This document shows positions 6,566-13,789 of a DNA stretch of 13,789 nucleotides, one piece after another (the stretch's first letter is position 1; each line of letters opens with the position of its first letter). The stretch comes from Candidatus Levyibacteriota bacterium (lineage in GTDB: Bacteria > Patescibacteria > Microgenomatia > Levybacterales > UBA12049). Location: assembly GCA_003173915.1 (NCBI GenBank), contig PPGL01000029.1, positions 1 to 13,789 on the forward strand, in the 5' to 3' direction. The position numbers and the translations under genes were made by a program. The notes under the pieces are model-generated. The model was not told the origin of the DNA and did not search any database. It was given only the letters and a program-made list of their open reading frames with translations.

Positions 6566-7429
6566 ATGTCTACCTGGTTATTACTTTCTCTTTCTGCTGC
6601 GGTACTTTGGACTATTGCTCCAATTCTTGCAAAAAAAGGATTTTTACATATTTCCTCTTTATGGAATAATATTTTTGCAAATATTTTTGCTTTTATTATT
6701 TGGATTCCTGCAGTTTTGATATTAAGTGATTTCAAAATTTCCTTTCCTTCGCTTTCTATTCTTCTTGCTCTTTTTGTCGCCGAAAGTTTTTATATGTTTT
6801 TTTTCTATGCAATAGCAAAAGCAGATATTTCTTTAACAAGTCCTCTTTCTGCACTTTATCCAATTAGTGCTGTTCTTCTTTCCTATGTTTTTTTACACGA
6901 GCGAATCACTAGTATTCAAACAGTAGGAATTAGTATCGCAATAGGAGGAGTTTTTCTTATCGCACTTCCAAAGAAAAATTTCACTTCTATTTTCCATCTA
7001 AAAGATAAATCTTGGTTATGGTGGGGACTTTTTAGCGCAACAATAAGTGGAACTGCTGATTTTCTTTCAAAATTATCATCAAATAAAATCGGTTCATATT
7101 CTCAAATTTTTTTTATTGCACTTATTGCCCAATTGATGTCACTAATAAATTATGCTGTAGATAGAAATGGCAGAAAGCTTCCCAAATTTTCATTTGGAAA
7201 ATTTTCCCCAACACTTTTGGGAACTTTTTTTAGTATTCTTGGAATGCTTTTATTTTTACTTGCATTTAGATATGGGAAGGCATCTCTAATTGTCCCTGTT
7301 TCATCTGTTTACCCTGCATTTGTTGTCTTATTTGCCGGCATATTTCTTCATGAAAAAATTCATAAAAAACAAATTATTGGAATACTATGTATTACAACAG
7401 GAATTATTTGTGTTGGGTTTGGGATGTAG
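6566..7429 (+). CDS. EamA-family (DMT superfamily) transporter
   Basis: 287 residues from the ATG at 6566; an in-frame TTG at 6554 would add four. About ten hydrophobic helices fall into two EamA repeats. The first ends with the family pattern FFYAIAKADISLTSPLSALYP..FLHERIT..Q, the second with LAFRYGKASLIVPVSSVYP..FLHEKIHKKQIIG, each followed by a last helix (GGVFLIAL; TTGIICVGFGM). Such proteins export or import small metabolites such as amino acids or nucleotide sugars; the substrate here cannot be read from sequence. The two helix sets are joined by a loop of about 20 residues containing FHLKDKSWLWW. Its last 26 bases overlap the end of the convergent pseudouridine synthase gene. No clear promoter or ribosome binding site was found in the 97 bases upstream, so read-through from hflX is possible. 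Confidence 0.88.
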   Translation: MSTWLLLSLSAAVLWTIAPILAKKGFLHISSLWNNIFANIFAFIIWIPAVLILSDFKISFPSLSILLALFVAESFYMFFFYAIAKADISLTSPLSALYPISAVLLSYVFLHERITSIQTVGISIAIGGVFLIALPKKNFTSIFHLKDKSWLWWGLFSATISGTADFLSKLSSNKIGSYSQIFFIALIAQLMSLINYAVDRNGRKLPKFSFGKFSPTLLGTFFSILGMLLFLLAFRYGKASLIVPVSSVYPAFVVLFAGIFLHEKIHKKQIIGILCITTGIICVGFGM

Positions 7430-8156
7430 GTGATTTTTTGATCGCTTCATGTAGTTTTTCTACTTCTTTTTTTGTAAGTTGTCGATATTTTCCCTCCTCT
7501 AAATTGCCAAGCGCTATTGGTCCAAATGCAATGCGTTTGAGATCGGTAAGTTCTAAATGCAATGCATAGCACATTCTTCGTATTTGCTGGAATCTTCCTT
7601 CGTATAATACTGCTTCAACAATGGTTTGTGTTTCAGTTTCTTGTAGAATTTTTGCCTCTGCGGGAAGAGTTTTCTTGTCATCAAGGATAACTCCTTTTTG
7701 GAAAAATTTTAACTGTTTTTCTAAAACCTTTCCCGCGATTGTTAATACATATGTTTTTGGAACATGGTAGCTTGGATGAATAAGTTTGTGAGTTAACTGA
7801 CCATCATTTGTTAGTAAAACAAGTCCTGTCGTATCCTTATCCAGTCTTCCAACCGGAAAAACTTGTTTGTTTGTTTCAATAAAATCAACAACTGTTTCTC
7901 GACCTAATTCATCTTCTGTTGTTGAAATAACATTTTTGGGTTTGTTGAGCATGTAATATTCATGTTCTTTTTGATATGGAAGTTTTTCTCCATTAATAGT
8001 AATACTGTCGTTTTCTGGGTCAATTTTTATTGATGGATCAAAAATTTCTTTTCCATTAAGGATAATACTATTTTCTTTAAAAAAGACACGCATTTTTGCA
8101 CGCGTTGCGTAGCCTATGTGAGAAAGATATTTATCAAGCCTAATTTTTTTTGCCAT
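7404..8156 (-). CDS. RsuA/RluB/RluE/RluF-family rRNA pseudouridine synthase
   Basis: 250 residues. An S4 RNA-binding domain (about 4-50: IRLDKYLSHIGYATRAKMRVFF, then ILNGK) precedes the catalytic domain with YYMLNKPKNVISTTED (68 on) and GRLDKDTTGL, where D106 is the catalytic Asp. Later motifs LTHKLIHP, KTYVLTIAG and GRFQQIRRMC are also in place. The wording around VISTTED, TVVDFIETNKQVFPVGRLDK and GVILDD looks closest to RluF (23S U2604), but RsuA and RluB are near relatives and the exact target uridine cannot be assigned. Length fits the family without the long basic tail of some RluB/RluF proteins. It overlaps the EamA gene by 26 bases tail to tail and has a near-consensus leaderless promoter. 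Confidence 0.92.
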   Translation of the reverse strand: MAKKIRLDKYLSHIGYATRAKMRVFFKENSIILNGKEIFDPSIKIDPENDSITINGEKLPYQKEHEYYMLNKPKNVISTTEDELGRETVVDFIETNKQVFPVGRLDKDTTGLVLLTNDGQLTHKLIHPSYHVPKTYVLTIAGKVLEKQLKFFQKGVILDDKKTLPAEAKILQETETQTIVEAVLYEGRFQQIRRMCYALHLELTDLKRIAFGPIALGNLEEGKYRQLTKKEVEKLHEAIKKSPTSQTQHK

Positions 8157-8163
8157 AGAGAGT

Positions 8164-8192
8164 ATTATATCGAGTTTATAGCAAAGCTACAA
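8164..8192 (-). promoter_or_regulatory. Promoter of the pseudouridine synthase gene, leaderless
   Basis: On the minus strand: TTGTAG (8192-8187), a 17-base spacer, then a perfect TATAAT (8169-8164). Exactly seven bases (actctct) separate the -10 box from the ATG at 8156, so the predicted transcript starts with the start codon. Confidence 0.6.
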
Positions 8193-8217
8193 TTAGTGCG
8201 CATTGTCACAGCATTTC

Positions 8218-8246
8218 TTGCAGTATTTTCATAAAATTATTACAAT
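8218..8246 (+). promoter_or_regulatory. Promoter of the bactofilin-like membrane protein gene
   Basis: TTGCAG (8218-8223), a 17-base spacer, then TACAAT (8241-8246). Predicted start near 8253 leaves a leader of about 14 bases before the ATG at 8267, too short for a normal Shine-Dalgarno site; AGG at 8251-8253 is too far away. It is back to back with the pseudouridine synthase promoter. Confidence 0.5.
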
Positions 8247-8266
8247 AGTTAGGTTAATTGATACAT

Positions 8267-9424
8267 ATGAAACGATTTATTTTGACCGTTTTAAGTATTT
8301 TTTCCCTTTCGTCGTTTCTTTTTGTTGGGCAAACTTCTGCTCAGACTGCACAATCTGGACATATTGTTACGATAGAAAAAGAAAAGACAGTAAATGGTGA
8401 TCTTTTTACTGTAGGCCAAACCGTTGCAATCCACGGAACTGTAAATGGAGATTTATACGTTGGAGGAGGGAGCATTTTTGTTGATGGAACAGTGAATGGG
8501 GATATTCTTGCTGTAGGTGGAAATATGTTGATTCAAGGAACTGTCCATAATGTTCGAGTTGCGGGAGGCAATGTAACTATTGATGGAACAATCGGAGGTA
8601 ATGTTACAGCAGTTGGTGGAAATATCTCAATTGCACAAGGGGTAAAAATTCCAGAAAGTCTTGTTGCTGCAGGAGGTCAGATTTCTATGTTGGGATCGAC
8701 AGGAAAAGGAGCAACACTTGCTAGTGGGCAAACAACAATTGGGAATACTATTGGAGGAGATATGCTTGCAGCAGGAAATGTAACACTCACCCCAGGAGCT
8801 CGTGTTAATGGAAATCTTACCTATTGGAGTGGACAAAAAGCAACAATTGAAAATGGAGCAGTTGTTACGGGACAAATCGTGCAACATATTCCAGCAAAGC
8901 ATTCTCAACCCCATGCAGCAAGCGCTGGTACTATTTTTGCGGGGACGCTTCTTTTTGGACTTATTAGTTTGATATCTTCTCTTATCATAGGAATTTTATT
9001 TATCCAACTTCTTCCTGTTTTTTCTCAAGACACAATTGCGACTATTCGAAGCCATCCGTGGCTTAGTCTAGGAGTTGGAGTTCTTGTTGCAATTGTTGTT
9101 CCTGTTGCTCTTTTTTTCATTTTCCTTACGATTGTAGGAATTCCTATTGCATTGCTTCTTTTAGTAGTATATGGAGTGTTTGCATATATTTCAAAAATTT
9201 TTGTTGCACTATTTTTAGGTGTTTGGGTGCTCGAGCGAACTAATACGTCAAAACCATATCTTATCTGGGCACTGCTTCTTGGGCTTATTATTTATGAAAT
9301 TTTAGGAATTATTCCGCTTATTGGATGGTTTGTTGGAATTATTTTCTGGTTTATTGGACTTGGTGGACTTCTTATAACCTACAAAAATGTATATCTTTCC
9401 CTTCGTAGCAAAAAACTCATCTAA
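8267..9424 (+). CDS. Secreted bactofilin-like beta-repeat protein with C-terminal membrane domain
   Basis: 385 residues from the ATG at 8267; an in-frame TTG at 8258 is less likely. A signal peptide (basic start, hydrophobic 5-20, probable cleavage after TSA25) leads into about 180 residues of short repeats of the form G-T-V-N-G-D-[LI]-x-V-G-G, seen at about 41-46, 57-62, 74-79, 91-99, 107-112 and 162-165, which should fold as a small beta-helix like bactofilins (polymer-forming cytoskeletal, CcmA-type). From about 222 on there are five or six membrane helices with a Gly/Pro-rich IVGIPIALLLL stretch. Classical bactofilins are cytoplasmic and lack this tail; here the repeats should lie outside the membrane, so a role in envelope or cell shape is inferred, not shown. 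The next feature is the tRNA, 167 bases on. Confidence 0.85.
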   Translation: MKRFILTVLSIFSLSSFLFVGQTSAQTAQSGHIVTIEKEKTVNGDLFTVGQTVAIHGTVNGDLYVGGGSIFVDGTVNGDILAVGGNMLIQGTVHNVRVAGGNVTIDGTIGGNVTAVGGNISIAQGVKIPESLVAAGGQISMLGSTGKGATLASGQTTIGNTIGGDMLAAGNVTLTPGARVNGNLTYWSGQKATIENGAVVTGQIVQHIPAKHSQPHAASAGTIFAGTLLFGLISLISSLIIGILFIQLLPVFSQDTIATIRSHPWLSLGVGVLVAIVVPVALFFIFLTIVGIPIALLLLVVYGVFAYISKIFVALFLGVWVLERTNTSKPYLIWALLLGLIIYEILGIIPLIGWFVGIIFWFIGLGGLLITYKNVYLSLRSKKLI

Positions 9425-9445
9425 CAGTTTAACTTAGATATATTT

Positions 9446-9484
9446 TATCATTCTGAGCTTGTTTCAGAATCCTCCAAAATGATA
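9446..9484. repeat. Nested inverted repeat between the bactofilin-like gene and tRNA-Ser
   Basis: Inner arms ATTCTGA (9450-9456) and TCAGAAT (9464-9470) flank a 7-base loop; outer arms TATCATT (9446-9452) and AATGATA (9478-9484) share the ATT of the inner arm, so the two pairings compete in part. No T-run follows. The word TCAGAATC recurs at 9544-9551. It resembles the interspersed intergenic hairpins of many bacterial genomes; it may also end transcription of the gene before it. Confidence 0.45.
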
Positions 9485-9591
9485 TACTTGAAAATACAAT
9501 TTCAGTAATAAGGATATAGGTGTATTGGGAAAAGACAGAAGGTTCAGAATCTCTACGTAAGCACTATTACCTATTCCTTCAATTCTAATCT

Positions 9592-9676
9592 GGAGAGGTC
9601 GCATAGTGGTCGAGTGCAGCGGTTTACTAAACCGCCGATCCGCAAGGGTTCGCGAGTTCGAATCTCGCCCTCTCCG
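9592..9676 (+). tRNA. tRNA-Ser, anticodon ACU
   Basis: A full class II cloverleaf. The acceptor stem GGAGAGG (9592-9598) pairs perfectly with CCTCTCC (9669-9675), with discriminator G9676. The D stem is GCA/TGC (9601-9603 with 9615-9617), with the GG of the D loop at 9608-9609. The anticodon stem GCGGT (9619-9623) pairs with ACCGC (9631-9635) around the loop TTACTAA, which places the anticodon ACT at 9626-9628. A long variable arm of 16 bases (9636-9651) and T arm GCGAG-TTCGAAT-CTCGC complete it. The long variable arm and G73 identify it as serine. The usual anticodon for this box is GCU; A at position 34 is unusual. CCA is not encoded: CAGA follows the discriminator. Confidence 0.93.
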
Positions 9677-9678
9677 CA

Positions 9679-9915
9679 GATTCAATTTTAACCACAATAA
9701 AACTGTATCTTTTATTCAAACCCACAGTAGGGAAGAGATATATCCTAGATCTTCAAAAAATTTTAAGAGCGTTTTATAGCAGGTGAAATAGTAATTTTTC
9801 TTCTCTAGGAAAATAGTTTTTGTTTGTTCATGCAGGGATGAAAATCATGTTCCTGAAAAAGAATTTTTTTCTTGACAAGATATTTACTTTATGAGCATGA
9901 TAAATTTGTAAGAGC
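9679..9915. other. Intergenic region between tRNA-Ser and the sedolisin gene
   Basis: 237 AT-rich bases with no credible gene on either strand. It holds a weak inverted repeat (GAAGA at 9733-9737 pairing with the later TCTTC) and a possible pairing of CAGG (near 9833) with CCTG (near 9852) ahead of a T-run just before the TTGACA of the sedolisin promoter. No convincing terminator for the tRNA is visible. Confidence 0.4.
9872..9901 (+). promoter_or_regulatory. Promoter of the sedolisin gene
   Basis: Perfect TTGACA (9872-9877), an 18-base spacer, then CATGAT (9896-9901), which keeps the key A2 and T6 of a -10 box. Predicted start near 9908 gives a leader of about 8 bases before the ATG at 9916. 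Confidence 0.45.
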
Positions 9916-12900
9916 ATGGCAAAAATACTTTCTGTTAAATCACAATATCAACAAGAAGATAATTATAAAGAGAACATCTTTACTAAGCTTTGGAATTCTT
10001 TTTCTTCACTTGATAGATTTACTAAATTTACCATAGTTACGTTAATAATAATCTTTGTTGTTGGTGTAACTACAATAGGAGCTATTTTTGATTTGCGAGG
10101 GAGGGCACAAATAGCGGTAAATCCTGCCTATATATCATCAATGGAACAAGCAGGGTACCACCAATTAAGCAAAGACGAATTTGCAGTAACAACAAATTAT
10201 GTAAATATTCCTTCAGTGAGTAATCCAGGCCAAACAAAAACAGTTGCAATGGTGTTAAAAAATGGTCAAGTATTTACCCAAGATGTTACTAAATCAATGC
10301 AAATTTCGCTCCTTCAATCAGATCCATCAACAAATATATTTGTGGAAAAAGATACCCCAAATACAGCAATTGAAACCTACACAATCCCCAAACAATCAAA
10401 ATCAAATGTACTAAGTAACCCAAATAATGGCAAACATGAAAGACCAGTTTGTAGTTTGCCTGGAAAACATTATACAAAGTGTCTGGCTCATGTGATAGCA
10501 AATGACAATGGTGTACCTCTTGCCTCTAATACTCCTCCAGCTGGCGCATATGGCCCAGTGCAATTCCATAGTGCCTATAATCTTCCTTGTACTGTTGGGG
10601 GAAGTGGGGTACAAACAAATTGTTCAACACCTTCTGTATTTGGGGTGCAAACAATAGCCATTGTTGATGCATACGATGATCCAACAGTTGAAAGCGATTT
10701 AGCAGCGTATGATACACAGTATAATATTCCTTCATGCACAAAAGCGAATGGATGTCTCACCATCGTTAATCAAAATGGTCAATCTTCTCCGCTTCCTTCA
10801 GCAAATTCTGATTGGGATTTGGAAATTTCTTTGGATGTTCAGATAGCTCATGCAACCTGTCAAACTTGTAAAATTCTTCTTGTTGAAGGAAATTCAAACA
10901 GCGATGCGGATTTGGCAGCAGCTGAAAATACTGCTGCTTTAATTGGTGCAACAGAAATTTCAAATAGTTATGGAGGACCTGATAGTTCGTCTAATTCTCT
11001 CTATGATAGCGCATATAATCATGCCGGAATTGCCATAACCGTCTCAACAGGAGACTGGGGATACGGAGTATCTTCTCCTGCTACTGCCCCAACAGTTATT
11101 GCAGTTGGTGGGACAAGCTTACATCTAAATGCAGATAATTCCTGGAATTCAGAAACTGTATGGAATGGAAGTGGAAGCGGGTGTTCTCTTTACGAAAAAG
11201 CAAATCCTTGGCAAACGTCTTTATCTAACTGGGGGGCAACAGGGTGTGGCAGCCAGCGTGCAAATGCAGATGTTGCAGCAGATGCAGACCCATACACAGG
11301 CGCTGCAGTTGTTGATAATGGCCTATGGTATACAGTTGGTGGGACAAGTTTATCTTCACCGTTAATAGCAGGTGTGATTGCTTTGGCAGGAGGAGAATCT
11401 GGATATAACAATCCTTCACAAGTCCCCTATCTTTTTTTCAACGGCAATTCACACGATATTACTTCTGGGAATAATGGTTCGTGTACTACGATTATGTGTG
11501 TTGCGGGAATAGGGTATGATGGTCCAACAGGGCTTGGTACACCCAATGGAACAAAGGGTTTTGGTCAAATAGGAGGACAAATTAAACAAAGCCCTTCCTA
11601 CTGGGCAGTTGGAAGTGATGTTACACAGCAGACTACAACAAGTTCTCAATCCTTTTCTGTCTCAACATCAAATGCTTCTGTAAGTACGCTTGCAGTGAGT
11701 TTCAATATTTCTGTTCCAGGAGTTACTATAAGTGCTAGTAAGACGACACTTGCTGTAGCAAATGGAGCAACAGATTCATTTACTGCAACAATGACAATTG
11801 ATAATAACCAAGCAAAAGCTGGATATTATTCTGGCCAAATTGTATATTCATCAAATGGTGCTACAATTGGTACAACCCCAATTGTAGTAAATGTTTATCC
11901 AACAATTACCACGTCTGCTCCTTCTACGATTTCTTTTGGGAATGATGATCCTACCCTTTCAACATGGAATTCGAGTCCTCAAACAATTACTCTCACGAAT
12001 ACACGAAAAGATATAAGTCAAACTGTTTCTATTGGCTCATCGTCCTTTCCAACAGGTATTACTTTACAAAATACGCCTGCTTCGCTAACAATTCCTGCAG
12101 GAGGAACGGCTTCATTTACCTCTCAGTTTGTCATTAACAATTCGCAAGTTACAAATAGTTTATACAATGGCTCAATTACTATTTCTAGTGCAACTACTAA
12201 TAATTCAATAAGCGTTACGTTTAGTAAATATTATCTATTGATAATAAATGACGCAAATGTCTCAGAATTATCAACTGCTACCGTGAATATATTGGATGGG
12301 AAAAATATAGATATCGTAGGTGTAGTGAATACCGTACCAAAGACAATTTATCTCAATAATTCTGGTGTATATGATTTGATAGTCAAATTTCTCCCTATTT
12401 ATGATAGTACTAATTCAAAAATTTACGAGTATACAGATATTAAAGAAGGGATAATTGTTTCTTCAGGGACTACAAACGTAAATGTTTCTAAAAGTGACAT
12501 CACAAATCAGGTTCAGGTTACCGCAACAGATATTTCTAATTCACTACTTTCTCCCTTTACAATAAAAAATTCGTCTCTAACATATGTACCAAATCCTAAT
12601 TTGTATAATTCTGGAGAGATATCAATGAATACTGGGAATTATGATGAAACGACTGAATATTTTTCAAACTTCAGCAAAAATTATAGAAGACAAAGCGTTT
12701 TTACATGGCCCAATGGTGAGAATAGTAGTAATGTTTATTTTTTCCATAGTGACTTTACAGGCCTTTCAGGCAGTCAAAACTTTACAAATACAGCAGCCGA
12801 TTTTAAAACTTTTACTGTTCAAAATAATCTAGATTCATACACGAATACGTCGTCTCCTACCCTTATGTGGGTTTCTTCACTAACAAATGGAGATGAATAT

Positions 12901-13789
12901 ACAAGTAATTCAGGGGGTCTCACTATTCCTTCATCTCAAACATTCTATACGTTACTTCCTGTTAATGAATTTAAATATCAATACCAGATTGTTGGTGGAA
13001 AAGATCAAAGTCCAGTATTTAATTTTAACAATCCACAACAAAGATGGCTAAACGTTTTGGGAACGCCGATACTGTATCTTCCGTCAATACTATCGAGTAC
13101 TCAATATAATGGATTAGGTCCATCTATATGGTTTGGTACATTTGCAAACACTTCAAATAGTATTGTTATAAAGCCTTATTATAACCTAGCTTACTCTCCC
13201 TGTGGTGCATTTCTGCGCCAAGATTTTTCTCTAAAAAATTATAATGCGACACCAGTAAATATCTATCAAAATGGTGCACTCCTTACGAGTTCTTCTATAC
13301 CAGCATTTTCTGCAGTGAATATGTCACTTATGCAATTTTCATCGTGTACTTCTACGCTGTTTTCAACGAGTCTCGCTTCGGCAGGAAAATATGAAGTACA
13401 AATAAATTTCCCATATGCAAATAGTGGTAAATCCTTAACTGCAAATCTCACAGCCGATTTTGATACAACAAAATCAGATCCCAATCCTCCATCTATAACA
13501 AGATTGTATTATTACTCGAGTGGAGGAAGAAATGAAGTGTATGATCCAACAAAATCAAATAACTTATTTGAATTTAATTTAGACGCGGTCGGAGGTTGCA
13601 TCAATACATTACCAACAGGAAAGTACTCTCTAGATGGAGGAACAACATGGACTAATCTTGCTAGCAATTATCTTACAACAGGAGCGTTTAGTGTTACTAT
13701 TCCTGGAAATCTTTCTCCACAAAATAATACTCTTACTCTTAATCTTTCTGCAACAGATGATTCTGGAAATGCTCTTTCTTACACTTTCC
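9916..13789 (+). CDS. Membrane-anchored sedolisin (S53) serine protease with beta-sandwich tail, 3' partial
   Basis: 1291 codons are open from the ATG at 9916 to the window edge; TAA at 9901 closes the frame upstream. One membrane segment (about 38-58) follows a cytoplasmic N-terminus, then a spacer to about 211. The S53 catalytic domain (about 212-549) has YGPVQFHSAYNLP, TIAIVDAYDDP, the Glu-Asp pair E303/D307 (DLEISLD), oxyanion D380 (STGDWGYG), nucleophile S478 (GGTSLSSP) and the calcium site D514-I515, G531, G533, D535 (GYDGPTGLGTP). All catalytic residues are present. Cysteines fall in close pairs (179/189, 225/236, 274/280, 315/318, 423/444, 523/528), fitting disulfides outside the cell. 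From about 560, Fn3-like domains follow (about 560-661 and 665-775, like those behind subtilases), then unassigned beta-rich sequence and a last Fn3/Big-like unit from about 1193. Sedolisins usually act in acid surroundings. Confidence 0.93.
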   Translation, partial: MAKILSVKSQYQQEDNYKENIFTKLWNSFSSLDRFTKFTIVTLIIIFVVGVTTIGAIFDLRGRAQIAVNPAYISSMEQAGYHQLSKDEFAVTTNYVNIPSVSNPGQTKTVAMVLKNGQVFTQDVTKSMQISLLQSDPSTNIFVEKDTPNTAIETYTIPKQSKSNVLSNPNNGKHERPVCSLPGKHYTKCLAHVIANDNGVPLASNTPPAGAYGPVQFHSAYNLPCTVGGSGVQTNCSTPSVFGVQTIAIVDAYDDPTVESDLAAYDTQYNIPSCTKANGCLTIVNQNGQSSPLPSANSDWDLEISLDVQIAHATCQTCKILLVEGNSNSDADLAAAENTAALIGATEISNSYGGPDSSSNSLYDSAYNHAGIAITVSTGDWGYGVSSPATAPTVIAVGGTSLHLNADNSWNSETVWNGSGSGCSLYEKANPWQTSLSNWGATGCGSQRANADVAADADPYTGAAVVDNGLWYTVGGTSLSSPLIAGVIALAGGESGYNNPSQVPYLFFNGNSHDITSGNNGSCTTIMCVAGIGYDGPTGLGTPNGTKGFGQIGGQIKQSPSYWAVGSDVTQQTTTSSQSFSVSTSNASVSTLAVSFNISVPGVTISASKTTLAVANGATDSFTATMTIDNNQAKAGYYSGQIVYSSNGATIGTTPIVVNVYPTITTSAPSTISFGNDDPTLSTWNSSPQTITLTNTRKDISQTVSIGSSSFPTGITLQNTPASLTIPAGGTASFTSQFVINNSQVTNSLYNGSITISSATTNNSISVTFSKYYLLIINDANVSELSTATVNILDGKNIDIVGVVNTVPKTIYLNNSGVYDLIVKFLPIYDSTNSKIYEYTDIKEGIIVSSGTTNVNVSKSDITNQVQVTATDISNSLLSPFTIKNSSLTYVPNPNLYNSGEISMNTGNYDETTEYFSNFSKNYRRQSVFTWPNGENSSNVYFFHSDFTGLSGSQNFTNTAADFKTFTVQNNLDSYTNTSSPTLMWVSSLTNGDEYTSNSGGLTIPSSQTFYTLLPVNEFKYQYQIVGGKDQSPVFNFNNPQQRWLNVLGTPILYLPSILSSTQYNGLGPSIWFGTFANTSNSIVIKPYYNLAYSPCGAFLRQDFSLKNYNATPVNIYQNGALLTSSSIPAFSAVNMSLMQFSSCTSTLFSTSLASAGKYEVQINFPYANSGKSLTANLTADFDTTKSDPNPPSITRLYYYSSGGRNEVYDPTKSNNLFEFNLDAVGGCINTLPTGKYSLDGGTTWTNLASNYLTTGAFSVTIPGNLSPQNNTLTLNLSATDDSGNALSYTF

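Noticed and set aside
8400..8800. Possible tandem DNA repeat in the bactofilin-like gene
   Set aside because: The periodicity is at protein level (GTVNGD-type units); the DNA copies differ too much to be a recent tandem repeat, and no CRISPR-like spacer pattern exists.
8627..8914. 95-residue Cys/Ser-rich minus-strand frame
   Set aside because: It is the complement of the repetitive Gly/Thr-rich bactofilin-like region; the high Cys/Ser content comes from that repeat.
9464..9697. 77-residue reading frame on the minus strand over the tRNA
   Set aside because: It reads through the complement of the tRNA-Ser gene; its Arg/Ser-rich sequence is just antisense tRNA.
10289..11649. Several minus-strand frames of 60-75 residues, plus one plus-strand frame at 11129-11365
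   Set aside because: All are shadows of the sedolisin gene, whose reading frame is unbroken and carries every S53 catalytic motif.

Overview
The window looks like a piece of a low-GC, small-genome bacterium, most plausibly a member of the Candidate Phyla Radiation (Patescibacteria, perhaps Microgenomates). This placement is inferred from composition and gene style: AT-rich coding, short intergenic gaps, many one-pass or secreted proteins with Pro/Thr/Ser-rich stalks, a secreted bactofilin-like protein fused to a membrane domain, and almost no Shine-Dalgarno sequences. TGA is used as a stop (ends at 3077 and, on the minus strand, 1324), so the UGA=Gly code of Gracilibacteria/Absconditabacteria is excluded.

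Layout. (1) 3-1322: the 3' part of a GH130-type mannoside phosphorylase gene that holds the end of one GH130 unit followed by a complete second one. (2) 1324-1812 (minus): a membrane-anchored, cysteine-free cupredoxin. (3) 1994-2341: a small DoxX-like membrane protein. (4) 2409-3077: a YgjP-type zinc metallopeptidase. (5) 3113-4525: a 470-residue protein of uncertain family with some TraB/Tiki/EreA-like motifs. (6) 4608-4850 and 4904-5233: two small single-pass membrane proteins. (7) 5353-6468: the ribosome-associated GTPase HflX. (8) 6566-7429: an EamA/DMT transporter, overlapping tail to tail with (9) 7404-8156 (minus): an RsuA/RluB/E/F-family pseudouridine synthase. (10) 8267-9424: the secreted, membrane-anchored bactofilin-like protein. 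(11) 9592-9676: a tRNA-Ser whose anticodon reads ACU. (12) 9916 to the window end: at least 1291 residues of a membrane-anchored sedolisin (S53) protease with a long beta-sandwich tail, incomplete at its 3' end.

The genes do not form one pathway. Most have their own promoter, and translation (HflX, pseudouridine synthase, tRNA-Ser) is mixed with cell-surface functions (sedolisin, bactofilin-like protein, cupredoxin, DoxX, small membrane proteins). The clearest common thread is regulatory: for five or more genes a sigma70-type -10 box ends about 6-12 bases before the start codon, so the predicted transcript begins at or next to the start codon (leaderless).

The best leads are the A34 anticodon of the tRNA-Ser, the tandem GH130 polypeptide, the leaderless promoter pattern, the sedolisin with subtilase-type tail domains and closely paired cysteines, the unassigned 470-residue protein, and the cysteine-free cupredoxin. 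I saw no CRISPR array, insertion sequence, phage gene or clear defence system.
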